Source of the DNA: Gnetum montanum
Taxonomy: Eukaryota; Streptophyta; Gnetopsida; Gnetales; Gnetaceae
Length of the DNA: 64,000 nt
Assembly: GCA_015680685.1 (NCBI GenBank)
Contig: MNCI01004768.1
Span: 32,723 to 96,722, forward strand
Direction: 5' to 3'
The notes below the pieces were generated by a model. The model saw only the letters and a list, made by a program, of their open reading frames with translations, was not told the origin of the DNA and searched no databases. This document shows, piece after piece, positions 11,344 to 23,199 of this stretch. The position numbers and the translations under genes were made by a program. Each line of letters begins with the position of its first letter. The first letter of the stretch is position 1.

Positions 11344-14300
11344 TGTTGGCACATTTGACCATTTCATAAAATAGTTGGACTCTCTTATCAAAAATTGGAA
11401 ATTTAGAAGTAAACATGTAGCTTTAAGGTTCTGGGTTGATGAGAGTTTTGGAGAAGTTATTCACTGATGTTAAGACCTACGAAATTAAAGTGCCAAATTA
11501 TTTCTTCGTTGGAGATTGGAAGATAGTATAATAGCAAAAACATTGATAGGAGGAAGAAGAGGAAACGTGGTTATTTAAAGACAACAACATGTGCAATTCG
11601 CTATGTTACAAGGCAAGGTGACGATTCATGGTCAAGCTAGGCAAAATATGCACAAAACATTGATCTAAAAGCCAACAGTGGAGATTAGAACTTTGAAGTA
11701 TGAAAAGGGCATTTGAATGACTGAAGCATGTCAAAATTGTGCAGACTATATTTTCTAATAATATATAATTTAAAGATTTTCTGGATAGAGCTCTTAGATG
11801 TGAAGAGGTTTGGAGGCGCTGGAGAATATCAAAGTGGAGAAGGTCAGACGCACCATTTCTACCGTTCATGTCAACTGCGGTGGGCCGATCAACCTACTGA
11901 TTGAAATGCCAACATTGCTTGTCACAGGATTGGGTCGCAAGAGTTCCAGGAGATGATCGCGTAACTGTTTATGCTCAATGGTGTGCTAAATCTTGGCAAT
12001 TTTATTCCTGTGCTTGAGTTGTTTGATTTTCAGGGCTATGTCTACTGCATAAAAAAGGTGAGCAAGAAGCTAAACGTACATGTGGGCGAGGTAGTAGATG
12101 AACACTGGAAGCATATGCAGAGCACAAAAAAGTACACTTCTCAAGATCTAGTGTATGCTCTCCTGCAACTAGAAGACGATCCACAAATTGGCCTCAATCG
12201 GACAAGGGTAAGGATGTACATGCAGGAAATCATCACCGGTGGAACCAAAAGCTCTGCAACTGTCATGGAATGGGGACTCGCAGGGTTTCTATGTAGCCCC
12301 GCTTCAATGGAATGAGCCAAAGTGGAACTTGATTTAGTAGTAGGCCATAATCAATGGAATCAGATATCCTGAATGTACCCTTCCTTGTGGGGATCGTGAA
12401 AGAAAAAAAATGTTTGCATCCAGTGGTGCCGTTGCTAGTTATACGCTTAACCAGGGAGAACTGCACCATTAATGGTCACCATTCTGGTGGGTGTTGGAAT
12501 TATGATGAATGTTTATCCGCAAAGTTGAGGGTAACATCAACACATAACCTCCTTTGGTTAAATCAAGCCAAAGCCGATGCCACTGTCGATGCCTATTGTT
12601 TCAATGGTGCCATTAGTAAAAATGGAGACAGCATTGTTCCAGATGTCAAACACAGCTACAACCGCTTATTTTGCTATTATGTACGCTATTTAAAATAATG
12701 TGAGAAATTCAAGGAAGAAGGGATGGAGAAATAGAGGATAGAACCACCATAAGCTCTACATCAAGGATACCCTTGGTTTCACAGTGGCAAGTGTTGCAGA
12801 TTATGGATACAACTATTTTAAGAAAGGTTCCCTTAACCATTATCCAAAACTATAACATAGAAAAATTAAATTAAAATTAATTAATTAATACATGTAGAGT
12901 GTTAGATATACTTTGACAATATTGCATTGAAAAAGAGAAAAGAAATTTTTGGGATATTTTTGTAACGTCCTATATAAAGGGGACATTTATTTAGTATCCA
13001 TTTTATTCCTAAATTCCATGATAATTGTAGCTAAGGTTAAATTACCAAAAAACACATGCCAATGTTAGCATGATTTTCTCCTAACTTTATGTATAAGTTA
13101 CAACTTCCTAACTTGTTGGGTAAGCAATATCTCCTAACTTGTTGGGCAAGTTATAACTTCCTTACTTGGGAGAGAAGTTAGCCAAGATATCTTGGAATAT
13201 GTAACTACCCATAAGACCCTATAAAAATGCTTCAGGGGTTAGAAGAAAAAGGGGATACTACTGGATCACACTCTTGGAGATTTTGGGTCTTGAAGGAGCA
13301 TTTGTAAAGAAGACATTGTGAAAGATTGCTTGTAAGATGACTTGTTAAAGATAACATTTCAGCCTCTTTGTCATAGTCCTGTGAGTTATGTTTATGTTTA
13401 TTTTGTTTAAATTGTTTAGTTAGTGATTTATATGGTATCATGCTTGGCAAGTAATTTTGGGATTTTTAGATTGCTCTTATTATTCATATTGCATGATAGA
13501 AAATTTCTATTAAAATTTTTCCATAGAGGAGCTCGTGTTTAAAAGCCTTAAGAGCATTTTAGTAGTGAATTTTATTATTGTGCAATGTATAAGAACTGCT
13601 ATTGAGATTATTTTAAAAGAGCCTCTGCTTATAGTCAAGCCATTGAACAATTCAATAGTCAAGAGATTTCAGAAAATCTTCGATATTTTGATAGGACCAG
13701 AATAGCTTCCTTTATCTTTAAAGTAAATCTCCATGGTATTTCAATCAGAAATTGTCAAGTCTTTTGAAGGTTCTGTTGAATGAAATTGTTGACATCCATT
13801 ATCTAGCCAAAATAGAGTCTAGTACATGATAGTTTATGCAGTAATTTTTTGGATAGCATAGTAGGATTGTCTTGAAGAAATTGCTTATTTGAGCCTTGGA
13901 AGTTTGAACAATTCGTAGTTATTGAATTTGGGATAGCTTTATTGCAAAGTGTTTACTCATATCATTTTACCTTGTTTAAATATTTGAGATATTTACACAA
14001 ATATGCTTTCTTTTTCTCTTCTTTCTATTTCCATTGAATCTCTCTATTTCTAGTTTTCTTGTGGAACTATCTCTTTCTCTGGGGAAAATTAGAAGTAGAT
14101 TGTTGTGCCCAAATGTTTTTGCAAAAACTTATTTGTTACAAGTAGGTATTATAAAGACTGCATAGACTAGGCAATTGAATAGAATAAGAACTCCCAACAA
14201 CTCATAGTACTTGGCAAAGTTGGCTGAATCTCTTTAAGATAAGTCATTTGTAGTTTTACACTCAACTCAATCATTTCATTTTTCACAACCACACACCGCA

Positions 14301-14439
14301 ACAACACACACACATACTCACATTAACTACTGAGTCTATTTGAAGATATCTGGGCCTTGGTGTTTCCAAAAGACCAACAAGCATCTAAATCCTATTCGAG
14401 GACACTCGGTGACGGTCACATCCTAAACAGTCACCAACA
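11344..14439 (+). repeat. 3' LTR (3.1 kb) of the P450-bearing element
   Basis: Direct repeat of 5525-8628, ending CACCAACA and followed by the duplication GTTTT. It holds the better-preserved P450 fragment and the same TATA-like boxes (12970-12982 and 13219-13231). Confidence 0.93.
11797..12520 (+). pseudogene. Captured cytochrome P450 fragment (3' LTR copy)
   Basis: Clearest copy. Segments in order: RCEEVWR (11799), CGGPINLLIEMPTLLVTGLG (the usual NL.EL...LT.N...R...G region), QEFQEMIA then LFMLNGVLNLGNFIPVLELF and DFQGYVYCIKKVSKKLNVHV, VDEHWKHMQ, DLVYALLQLEDDPQI, I-helix IITGGTKSSATVMEWGLAGF (normally (A/G)G(T/D)(D/E)TS), AKVELDLVVG, then ESDILNVPFLVGIVKEKKCL with HPVVPLLVIRLTRENCTIN. The frame shifts at least three times and the E-x-x-R arginine is Cys. 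It corresponds to roughly residues 150-400 of a ~500-residue CYP71-clan enzyme; no PERF or heme-Cys motif is seen. No intron-size gap lies between I- and K-helices. The substrate class cannot be judged. Confidence 0.87.
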
Positions 14440-15129
14440 GTTTTGTTTTGTAGTTTAGCGATAGGAGAGAATGTTTGTAGTGTGATGTTTGGTAGTTTCC
14501 CAGTGTCTTTATTCAAGTGAATTGTACTTGGATGCAATTCATGGTGGCAATAAAGATTGAGATTGCCTTCCATCATTGCAACATTCCCTTAGGTTTCTAA
14601 TTATTTACTTAGCATAATATTTACTATTTTTCTACGTAATCATTTACATTTCAAGTACTTACTTTACATGTTATTAGTAACTTGTATATATACAACTTGT
14701 TTTGACTACTAAGTGTAGTCATTTGGTAACCCAATAGTGGTGTTTCTTGATTCACTCATTAGTAATACTACTAGGTCATCCTAGTGATGACTACATGAGT
14801 CTAAGATATGAACAGTAGATTAGGATTAGATATCCATCACAATAGGCTAAGTTAGATTTATGCTTTCTTGGTTAACTAGACTTAGAATTTTATTCAATCA
14901 TGTTTACCTCAAGAGCATGTAAGAGCCTACCAACATTAGTAATCTTATGCCTCACTAAAAGCTAAACCATACACTTGAACCACACTAGCTCAAATTGGGA
15001 AAACAATGATCTTGAAATTAATCTCAATTACTGGCATAATTACATTGTGATTTTGTGGATTACAATCTGGTCACGTGCTCACACTCATGACTTGTATGGT
15101 AGAGTGTTGAAATACTCCACCGCTCATCA
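14440..15129 (+). repeat. LTR-F, right part
   Basis: Continuation of 5342-5524 after the insertion; starts with the duplicated GTTTT and ends CCGCTCATCA. It contains CAATAAAGATTGAGATT and CATCATTGCA, shared with the LTR at 1-532. Just after it, TTGGTAGTTGTTTTGGCC (15130-15147) sits where D and E have their primer sites but is poorly preserved. Confidence 0.75.
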
Positions 15130-15189
15130 TTGGTAGTTGTTTTGGCCACTACTTTATCTTCATCCTTACAATTGTTGATGGACTCTAAT

Positions 15190-16440
15190 TGAAGGGAACA
15201 AAGATATAAATACCATGATAGGAAAAGTCATCAAAATCATGATTGACATGACTATCACCTATGACATTTTAATGCAAAAGATGAATAAAATGAACCATGT
15301 AGAAATAGATATAAACATGAAGAAAGAAAGAGATATGAGTACCACTACAACCAAGCATACAAATGCTATGATCATGATGAACCCCTATTGGCTACTCGCA
15401 ACATGATAAACATAAGGAAAGCTATCTACATTCCAATAAGGCACATATAATGGATAGTCATATTAAGTAGCTAAACATGAATAATATGCCTAGATTTGAG
15501 GGTGGATATAATGCAGATCCACAACACCACCTTCAAGCATTCCATGATGCCTATGCTCTATAGAATACAGAGAGTGAACATTAGAAACTTAAATTGTTTC
15601 CTTGGACACTCATCAAATAGGTAGAAAGTCAATATAGATCATTTGGACCTGAATCAATTTGAAGATGGAGTAACATACTGGAACTTTTCAATGATAAATA
15701 TCAAACCTACTTTAGGGTGTCCAATCTTAGGAAGCAAATCCAAGTATCGAAGCAAGGGATTCATGAATTCCCTAATGCAGTAATGGGTAGATACTATTCA
15801 CTTTTATATAGGTGCCCAAGCCATAAAATTTCCCAAAGGGAGCAACTTAGGCACATTGTCCATGGGCTGATAAATAAAACTAGGGAAATCCTTGGGGTTT
15901 ATGCCCAAGGTAGACTATCTAAAATGACTATCCATTGAATTCAAAGACTCATTGACTAAGTGGCAAAGGAAGAGGATGAATTAAAAAAGAGATACTCATT
16001 TGAAGAGTATAAAAGAGATCTATCAACCTTGAAAGAGAGGTATATGTATATATGATTAGTAGCTAGAAGAAACCTTGGAAGAGGTGATATAGAAAAAGAC
16101 ACTACCTATTCAAAAATCTCTTACTGATATAGGAACCAAGGTAGAAAATATGTGGGATTTTATGGATGAAAAATTCACCACAACTTTGAAAATTATGGAA
16201 GAAAGAACTAAGCAAGCCTTTAGCAAGGATAAAGAGAAAAATAAGAAAAGAGACTTTAGATAAAAAGGGAAAGTGGCTTCAATGGTAGAATGTTCATATA
16301 TAAGCTCAGAGGATGAGGAAGGATGTACAATGTGCCAGTATGAACATCCTAAGAATTGTTGTCTTATGAGGATACATTTAAAAGAAATAGGGGCATATGC
16401 ACATAACCCAAGATTCATCAAAATGCAAGTGTCAAAATGA
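15190..16440 (+). pseudogene. Gag remnant of F
   Basis: Matches D, E and G: a His/Asp-rich N-terminal part, RFEGGYN...HHLQAFHDAYAL (15493-15560), NDKYQTYFRVSNLRKQIQVS with FPNAVMGRYYSLLYRCP (15690-15815), a Lys/Glu-rich helix, and a zinc-knuckle-like CTMCQYEHPKNC (16325-16360; C-x2-C-x3-H-x3-C). Stops are common, e.g. L-stop-N where D has LQN. Compared with D and E the N-terminal ~1 kb after the LTR is shortened. Confidence 0.65.
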
Positions 16441-16939
16441 TTACCTTACCCTCAAGGTAACTACAAGTAGACCTTCCAACTAGCCTACTACCCTAGTGGA
16501 GCTTATCCACAACCATAGGAGTAGTACCATCAATAGTGGTAGAAACCACAATAATGGGAAATGCCACCACCAAGATAGTAATACCCATATCAACAACTAG
16601 ACCTTTATGGATACTATGTTCAGTGTCTACTATCACTGGAAAATGCAACAGTTTAGACTTCTTAGTACTATCCATCTAAATACTATTGACCAACACCTCC
16701 AAGGATGGACTCTTATTCATACGTTCATTAACAAATAGCTGGTTCGGTGAATCAACCTTCTAACCTTTTGCAACCTGTACCACCACCTACAATGCTACAA
16801 TTATAGGAAGAATTATCACCATAGCCACAACAAAAGAATGTTGCTATGGCAATGAATATACAAAAGAGGGTCATACTAGTGATACTAAAGGAAAATCAAG
16901 AAAACTTCCTTTCTTTAAGACAAGTCTAGAAAGGGCTAG

Positions 16940-17482
16940 GTGAATCAAGACTTCATTGAGACAAGTTTTCCCTATGATAGATCTTCCTACCAACACCATG
17001 CTTCCATAACAACTAAATCAGAACTTAAAAGTAAAAGGCTAACGGATATACTATCAAATTGGATTAAGGTAGGACTACTTAACAAGAAAATAATTGATCC
17101 AAGGATTCCTTTGATTTATTTACAAGTAGTTAGAAATTCACTATGCAAGGCTCTATTAGACTCATGTTCTAGAGTAAATTTGATATCTCAACAAACTTAT
17201 AAGCCACAGAACCTACCACCCTTAAAGAAGTATAACATAAGGTTAGAGATAGTAGATCAATATGTAATTGTTTCTTTAGGAAAAATAGAAGATGTGGTGA
17301 GCACCATTAGTGAGTGGTCTTATCCAGCAAATTTTTTGATGACTGACATAAAGAATGATGACAAGCAATTTCCTATCATAATGGGAAGAGCATGGATTAG
17401 CACAATATATGCTAAGTTAGGAATAAGAGATTTATCTATGGAAATCTCTAAGGAAGAAAAGCAAGAATTCATACATACATAA
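16940..17482 (+). pseudogene. Aspartic protease remnant of F
   Basis: A 180-codon open frame contains ALLDSCSRVNLISQQTY (active-site D-S-G changed to D-S-C) and later FPIIMGRAWISTIYAKLGIR, the second half of the retropepsin fold seen in Athila/Tat gypsy polyproteins. The same sequence recurs in D, E and G, so this frame is real and not a chance ORF. Confidence 0.7.
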
Positions 17483-19060
17483 AGGATTCCATGCATTAAT
17501 AATGACAAAGAAGGATGCAGTTGTGAACTGAAAGTTCAAAATGTCAACACAATCATTACACTAGGCCACAACAAATGTGAGAATCAGGTATGTGAATAAG
17601 AAGGAACAAGGGACACTAAATAAAAGGATGCCCCATGATAAAAAATAAGAACTTAAAATCTTCCAAAACATGCATGGAAACATCTAACTTACTTATTAGA
17701 TCCTATCCTAATAAAATGACTCCAAATAAGAACTCACAAATGAAAATATTAAACCATAATCATACACTAGAAAATAAAGAAAGTAAGGAATTAAAATTGG
17801 AAATTAGGAATCAACAAGAGAATATAGTTGGACCTTCTGAGATGGAAACACCATCTAATCCAACAAGATATATATCAACAGATGATCAGACTTCAATTGC
17901 CATCAAGATTACATGGGATGATAACCGAAAAACTAAGTCATTAAGGATGGTAAGTGAGAAACCTAGAGCATATGATTATGGGGATCTAAGGTTCATTTTC
18001 CAGCCACTCACCCATGAGTTTAGTCATGGGGGAGATATCTTATCTTAATCTAGAAATTAATAAGTGCTTTTCAACTTTTTATTTTACAATCCTATTTGGT
18101 TTATAATTTCTTGTTATATTTTTTCACATTTCTTATCAATTTTCACATTCTTTGATATATTTTCATTGTTTTACACTTGTTCAATTATTAATCCATTTTT
18201 TTCTTTGACATTTTTATATTTTTTTTATACTTTTCTTACTCTTGCTATTTCTGCAATTTTTACTATCTTTTATAATTTTTCTATACTTTTCAATTATTTT
18301 TTCTTGTACACATTTTTGTTAACCTTCTAATAAAACACATGGAATAAAGTAAGCTATAGTTCCAAGAAGGTGAAGATTGCCCTGTATTATCAATCATAAG
18401 GAACTAATTACCTATACAGTGAGACCACAACATTCATCCACTAATTTTAACAATAAGAGGTTCTTACCATGGCCATAATGATATTCTTCTCAAAATAAAA
18501 CTATGAATAAATTTGTGATCATTATGCCTAGAGAGAAGAGTGAAGAACCAAGTGGGAATGCAAAGGGTGTGACATTAAAGGGATTTTCGGATTCTCCTAC
18601 ATCACTGCTATGAGTTCTATCCTATTAATAAGGATGTATTATATCCTTGTAGATCTAACAAAAAATGGATGTAAGAGTACAATAAGTTCTTTCTTACCAT
18701 GTCACTGGAAAAATATGTTATTCATGCTTGAAGGTGGTCCTCTGGTAAGGTCAACATAGTTAAAAATAAAATTCATGCACAGAATAAATTTTTGGGTCCA
18801 TTAGAACCCATGCTTAAAGGTAGGTAGCTTTTTAGAAATCTAAAAAATTAAAAAATAGAAAGTGTAATCAATAAAATCCTCCCTTGAATAACATGCCAAG
18901 TAGTAATACTCCTTGCAATAGTGGCAGTCTTATGGTTGTGAATGCTAGGGATGAAATAATGTGATGTCATTAGAAAGTGGTTTGCACTTGGTTTGAATTA
19001 TATAGAAATGCTAATGATTACTCTAACCATAAATTACACATAAGAATGCATTATGCCTAT

Positions 19061-21361
19061 TGTAATACCCATTCATAGAGAGAAATAGCTAACACTCGAA
19101 GCCCCCTAGAAAGAAAACTAGTTGAAAGAAGAAAATGCACATGTGGCTTTCTTTTTATAATAATCAAACTAACATTAACCTATAAAATTAAAATATAATC
19201 AATAGCACCTAGATCTATCTCTGAAATAGGTCAATAAATATTAATTTTAAGAATTTAGAGATAATTTTAAAAAGAAATAGCCATAGTAAAACATCTATGC
19301 AAGATTCATTAGATTAAAAAAATCAAACCTTTTTTATTCAGCCTAAAAAGAAATATGTAATTAGGATCATTTACACATTGGTAAACCAAAGAAATGACCA
19401 CAAAAGTAGATAAATTAATAATCTCAGATTTTTTCAGTCACATAATAATATTTTATAATTTCCAACAACACACAAAACAAGATGATTTGAATTTAACTCT
19501 TGTAACCATTTTACCATCAATCATTTAATTAGGAAATTAATATTTTCAATAATATAAAATAGATAGATCACAACCATAAATTAACATCCTAGGTTTTCCC
19601 CCACTTCATCAACTTATAGAAAGATATCAAAATCAGACTTGAGAAGGTATAGGAAAAAAGTATAATTCAAGATTTAGATCGAAGATTTATGCATTCAAAG
19701 GGGGAGGGTTCATCAACCAAATTCAAATCAAAACCCAATAATTCAACAATTTTAAGACATTCACAATTACCCATGGGCACAAGGATACTCCCACTTTCTA
19801 CTGGTAGTACCAATCCTCATATTAGGGATCCTTGGGTCCTATTGGTAATCTTTTGCCAAAAATACCTCAAATCATTATGGGTGTTTCTGAATCATTACAG
19901 AAACAACTCTCATCCAAGTCACTTGGGTGTGAGAGTGCAAAATATGGATGAAGAGATCCAAAAAAAGCAAAAGAGGTTTCAACAATCAAAGCTTACAACA
20001 ACAATCTTGATAATTTCATATAAGCATTGTGAAGGTGGTTAGGCAAGCAAAAATAGAGAAGTTTGAGAAAATTAGGCCTTGCTAGCCATTATCAAACATA
20101 ATAGAGATGGATCATTTTAGCTCATTTATTAGAAATATTGCTTACTACGAGGAATTATCAAAAATTGGGTTGTTATGTAGCACTTGTTTTCTTTCTCCTT
20201 GCTATCTCTTGTAGTAGCCATAGTCTTCTCTTCCTTCCCAACCATATTCCCAATTACTATATCTCTTTGTTTTTACTTCTTCTTGTTCTTCTCAGCTACT
20301 TTTTTCTTATGTATTTTTTTCCTCTCCTCCTCTCCCTATTTGTAGATGAAATAAGGGATAATAGATGGTTTCTTGTAACTAACTTCTTGGGAATTGTTTG
20401 TTTTCTTTTCTTTCTTTTTAAAGTTCTCTCTCTTTTTTATTCAACAATGAGTCATGAGTTCAATTCTCTTCATGATCACTATAAAAAAATTAATAAAATA
20501 TGTATAGTCAAAGGTTGTAGGTTTAATTCCTAAATCAAAAACTTTTAATATTTCAGAATTCAGATTTTGCTAGATCTCAGGTTTAATTCATCTTGATAAT
20601 TACAAAACATTTTAGCATAATATCTATCTCTTTATCATTCAGAATTTTCATAAGATGCAAGGATAGAGCTTTTAAAATAGATTCATGATAAGGGAAGTTC
20701 AGAATACATAATCAAATAAGACATTTTCTCTTTTAGGTCATTAGCAATGTGAATTTTTCCATCGTCTTATGAGCTTTGAAAGATCATCATGTGACCAGTC
20801 TATAGCCATGGAGAGGGTATTTGTACTCTACTGTTTTAAACTAAGAAAAGTAATGCATCACCTTTAGATAAAATAAAAAAATAAAATACAAAGCTATGGT
20901 ATTTACACACAATATCTTTGATTCATGGGTTAGGTTCCTCCAACTTGATTCATAGGTCAAGTTCCTTAATATGCGCATTCTTTTGCATCTCAACATACTT
21001 GTTTTAGCTCTTAAGGCACATTTTAGAGTGTTTTCTTCTATTTTTCTTTTATTTCTGAGCATCTCTATTGAAATGGAATAGAAAATATATTGTTTTTCCA
21101 TATGTTATTTATTATTATTATTATTTTAAAACATTCCTAGCATGTATTTTATATCATATTTCTTATGCATAAAGTATTTAAACATTTAATCATAATACGT
21201 ATAAAAACCTAGTTAACAAATTTATTGCTATTCTAATTAGTCATTTCCACCATAATCCAAATAAAGCACACACATAACTTGTCAACAAAACATGCACATA
21301 AACACACAGAAAGACTATTGCAATATTAACATAAAAACTCAAGGAGAATTGGTTCATTGCA
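19061..21361 (-). repeat. 3' LTR of chromovirus C (intact length, 2301 bp)
   Basis: Direct repeat of 35763-36531 plus 45716-47221; both start TGTAATACCC on the + strand. At 19831-19835 it holds the uninterrupted form (CTTGG then GTCCTATTGG) of the place where E inserted in the sister LTR. ORFs inside (19689-20042, 20138-20533) have no family and are taken as chance. Confidence 0.9.
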
Positions 21362-21374
21362 TTCTCCTCTCATT
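21362..21374 (-). other. Polypurine tract of C
   Basis: On the minus strand AATGAGAGGAGAA directly precedes the 3' LTR start (TGCAATGAACC). Confidence 0.75.
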
Positions 21375-22560
21375 AAGACATTTCCTCCTAGAAATGTTTA
21401 AATATGTGAGGATAGCTCTCTCTAACCACACTCTCCATCTCCCAAGAGGCTTCAAATCTATCCTCATTTTCAATCAAGCTGAACTTGCCATAGTGTATAA
21501 TACCTGAGATTGAGCATCCTCTATTCTAAAATCTAGATTGGTTGAACTTGGATCATACAATTTGGGCTGACTTGATGGTTTCCCAATCGCAAACAATGCT
21601 TAGAATCATAAGCATACCTTCTTAAAATAGAAATATGAAAAACATTATGTAAATATGATAAACTAGGAGGTAAAGCTATTCTATAAGCAACAGGACCAAT
21701 TTTCTCTAAGACTTCAAGAGGACCAATAAGCCTAGGTTTATGTTTGTTCCTTTTAACACCTCTAATGACATTTTTAAAGGGTTGGGCTTTTAGGAATACT
21801 TTATCTCCAACAAAAAATTCTAGATCCATCCTTCTATTATCTACATAAATCTTTTATCTATCTTATGCTTTCTTTAGTTTCTCTTTAATTTGATTCACCT
21901 TTATCTACAAATCAAAAATCATATCAGGCCCAAAAATTAGTTTGTCCTTAGCTTGATCCCAAGAGCTAGGAACTCTACACTTTCTACCATACAAGGTTTC
22001 ATAAGGTGTCATTTCAATGTTGCTTTGGTAGCTATTATTGTAGGAAAATTCTACAAAGGGAAATACCTTATCCCACATTTTATGATGATCCAATACACTG
22101 GTTCTTAAAAGTTCTTCTACCAAATAATTTGTTCTTTGAGCTTGACCATCAGTTTGTGGATGATAGGTTGTATTGAAATTTAGTTTTGTTCCAATAGTTT
22201 GATGGATAGCTTGCCAAAAATGAGATGTAAACTTTGGATCCATGTTTCAAATGACTTTCTCATGTATGTCATGCAATCTAATTATTTATTGAATATAATT
22301 TTTTGCAATATTTCACTTTGATGAAGTGTGCTGAAATTGTTAGCCTATCAACTACCATCATTATGGAATCATATCCTCCAAGAGCTTTAAGTAGCCCAAC
22401 AATTAAATCTATTCCAATCTCATCCCATTTCCATTCTAGAATATTGTGTGGTTGTAAAATACCTACTGGTATTGGATGTTCAGCCTTAACTTGCTAACAT
22501 GTTAAACACCTTACTATAAACTCAACAACATCTTTTTTCATTCTAGGCCACCAAAATTAT
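21375..22560 (-). pseudogene. Integrase and chromodomain remnant of C
   Basis: Minus strand, N to C: CFTC.QVKAEHPIPVG from the HHCC finger (22510-22440), MMVVDRLTISAHFIK with the first catalytic Asp (near 22350), MDPKFTSHFWQAI then NFNTTYHPQTDGQ (22243-22130), MTPYETLYGRKCRVP, the C-terminal barrel EFFVGDKVFLKAQPFKNV with IGPVAYRIALPPSLSYLHNV (21829-21640), and a chromodomain tail FEASWEMESVVRESYPHIF (21456-21395, after frame shifts). In GQAQRTN the catalytic Glu expected in GQ.ERTN is Gln. Chromodomains target integration to marked chromatin; this copy is dead. Confidence 0.85.
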
Positions 22561-23199
22561 CTTTTGATTGCATGTAGCATTTTTGTTGCCCTTGGATGAC
22601 TTGTATAAACTATTTCATGGTGTTCTTACATTACCAAATTTCTATGTTCTACATTTGTTGAAACATATAAATGATCTTGGAAAAGTAGCAAACTAGCAGT
22701 AGTAATGTTAAGTCCATTTTCTAGTTGACCTAGGTTCTTCTTTTCAAATTTCTCAACAAAGAACGTATCACTTTTCCAATCCCTTTCTAATCAAATTAGC
22801 AATTTTACTTTGAAGTAAAAGGTTCCCTTAACATGCCTCCTTTGACTAAGAGCATCTAGCACCTTGTTTCATCTACCATTTTGATAAAGGAGCTCAAAAT
22901 CATAATCACTCAAGAATTATAACTAATGTATTTATCTCATGTTTAAATTAGGCTAGGTAAAAATGTATTTCAAACTTTGATGATTTGAGCATACCCTAAA
23001 TTTATTTTCATATAAATAATGTCTCCATATTTGCAAAGAATGGATCACTACTACATATTCCAAATCATGCACTATGTAATTGTGTTCATGAGGTTTTAAT
23101 TATCTTGATCCATAAGAAACTACCTAATTTTTCTACATTAAAACACAAACTAATCCCTCATTAGAGGCATCTATATATACATCAAACTGAACATTTTCT

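Larger units (their letters stand above)
5525..14439 (+). mobile_element. Complete non-autonomous LTR retrotransposon with P450-bearing LTRs
   Basis: Two direct repeats of 3104 and 3096 bp (5525-8628, 11344-14439) both start TGTTGGCACA; the 5' copy ends GCCAACA, giving a 7-bp terminal inverted repeat. A perfect 5-bp target duplication GTTTT lies at 5520-5524 and 14440-14444. A purine tract AAAGGGGGTAGAAG directly precedes the 3' LTR, and a candidate primer site (TTTTGGCGCTAGAAGGAG) follows the 5' LTR. The 2.7-kb interior has gag and a decayed protease region but no RT, RNase H or integrase, fitting the described TR-GAG type of non-autonomous element that must borrow these enzymes. By eye the LTRs are roughly 93-96% alike over sampled stretches. 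The element sits in the U3/R region of LTR-F, about 60 bp past its TATA box. Confidence 0.93.
15130..19060 (+). mobile_element. Athila-like derivative F, left part (gag-protease, no RT)
   Basis: Internal region behind LTR-F. It contains gag (15190-16440) and protease (16940-17482) remains and then, instead of RT-RNase H-integrase, jumps within ~550 bp to a tail (HEFSHGGDILS at 18010-18046, then a Phe-rich AT-rich stretch) like the post-integrase tails of D (32030-32280) and E (43760-43990). RT, RNase H and integrase, about 3 kb in D and E, are missing. Element C interrupts the tail at 19060; the sequence resumes at 47227, where GGCACTAAGG...CACTTGTATA is close to D at 33285-33335. Confidence 0.65.

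Noticed and set aside
20138-20533. 131-codon ORF with hydrophobic runs in the C LTR
   Set aside because: T-rich LTR sequence; the sister LTR does not keep the frame.
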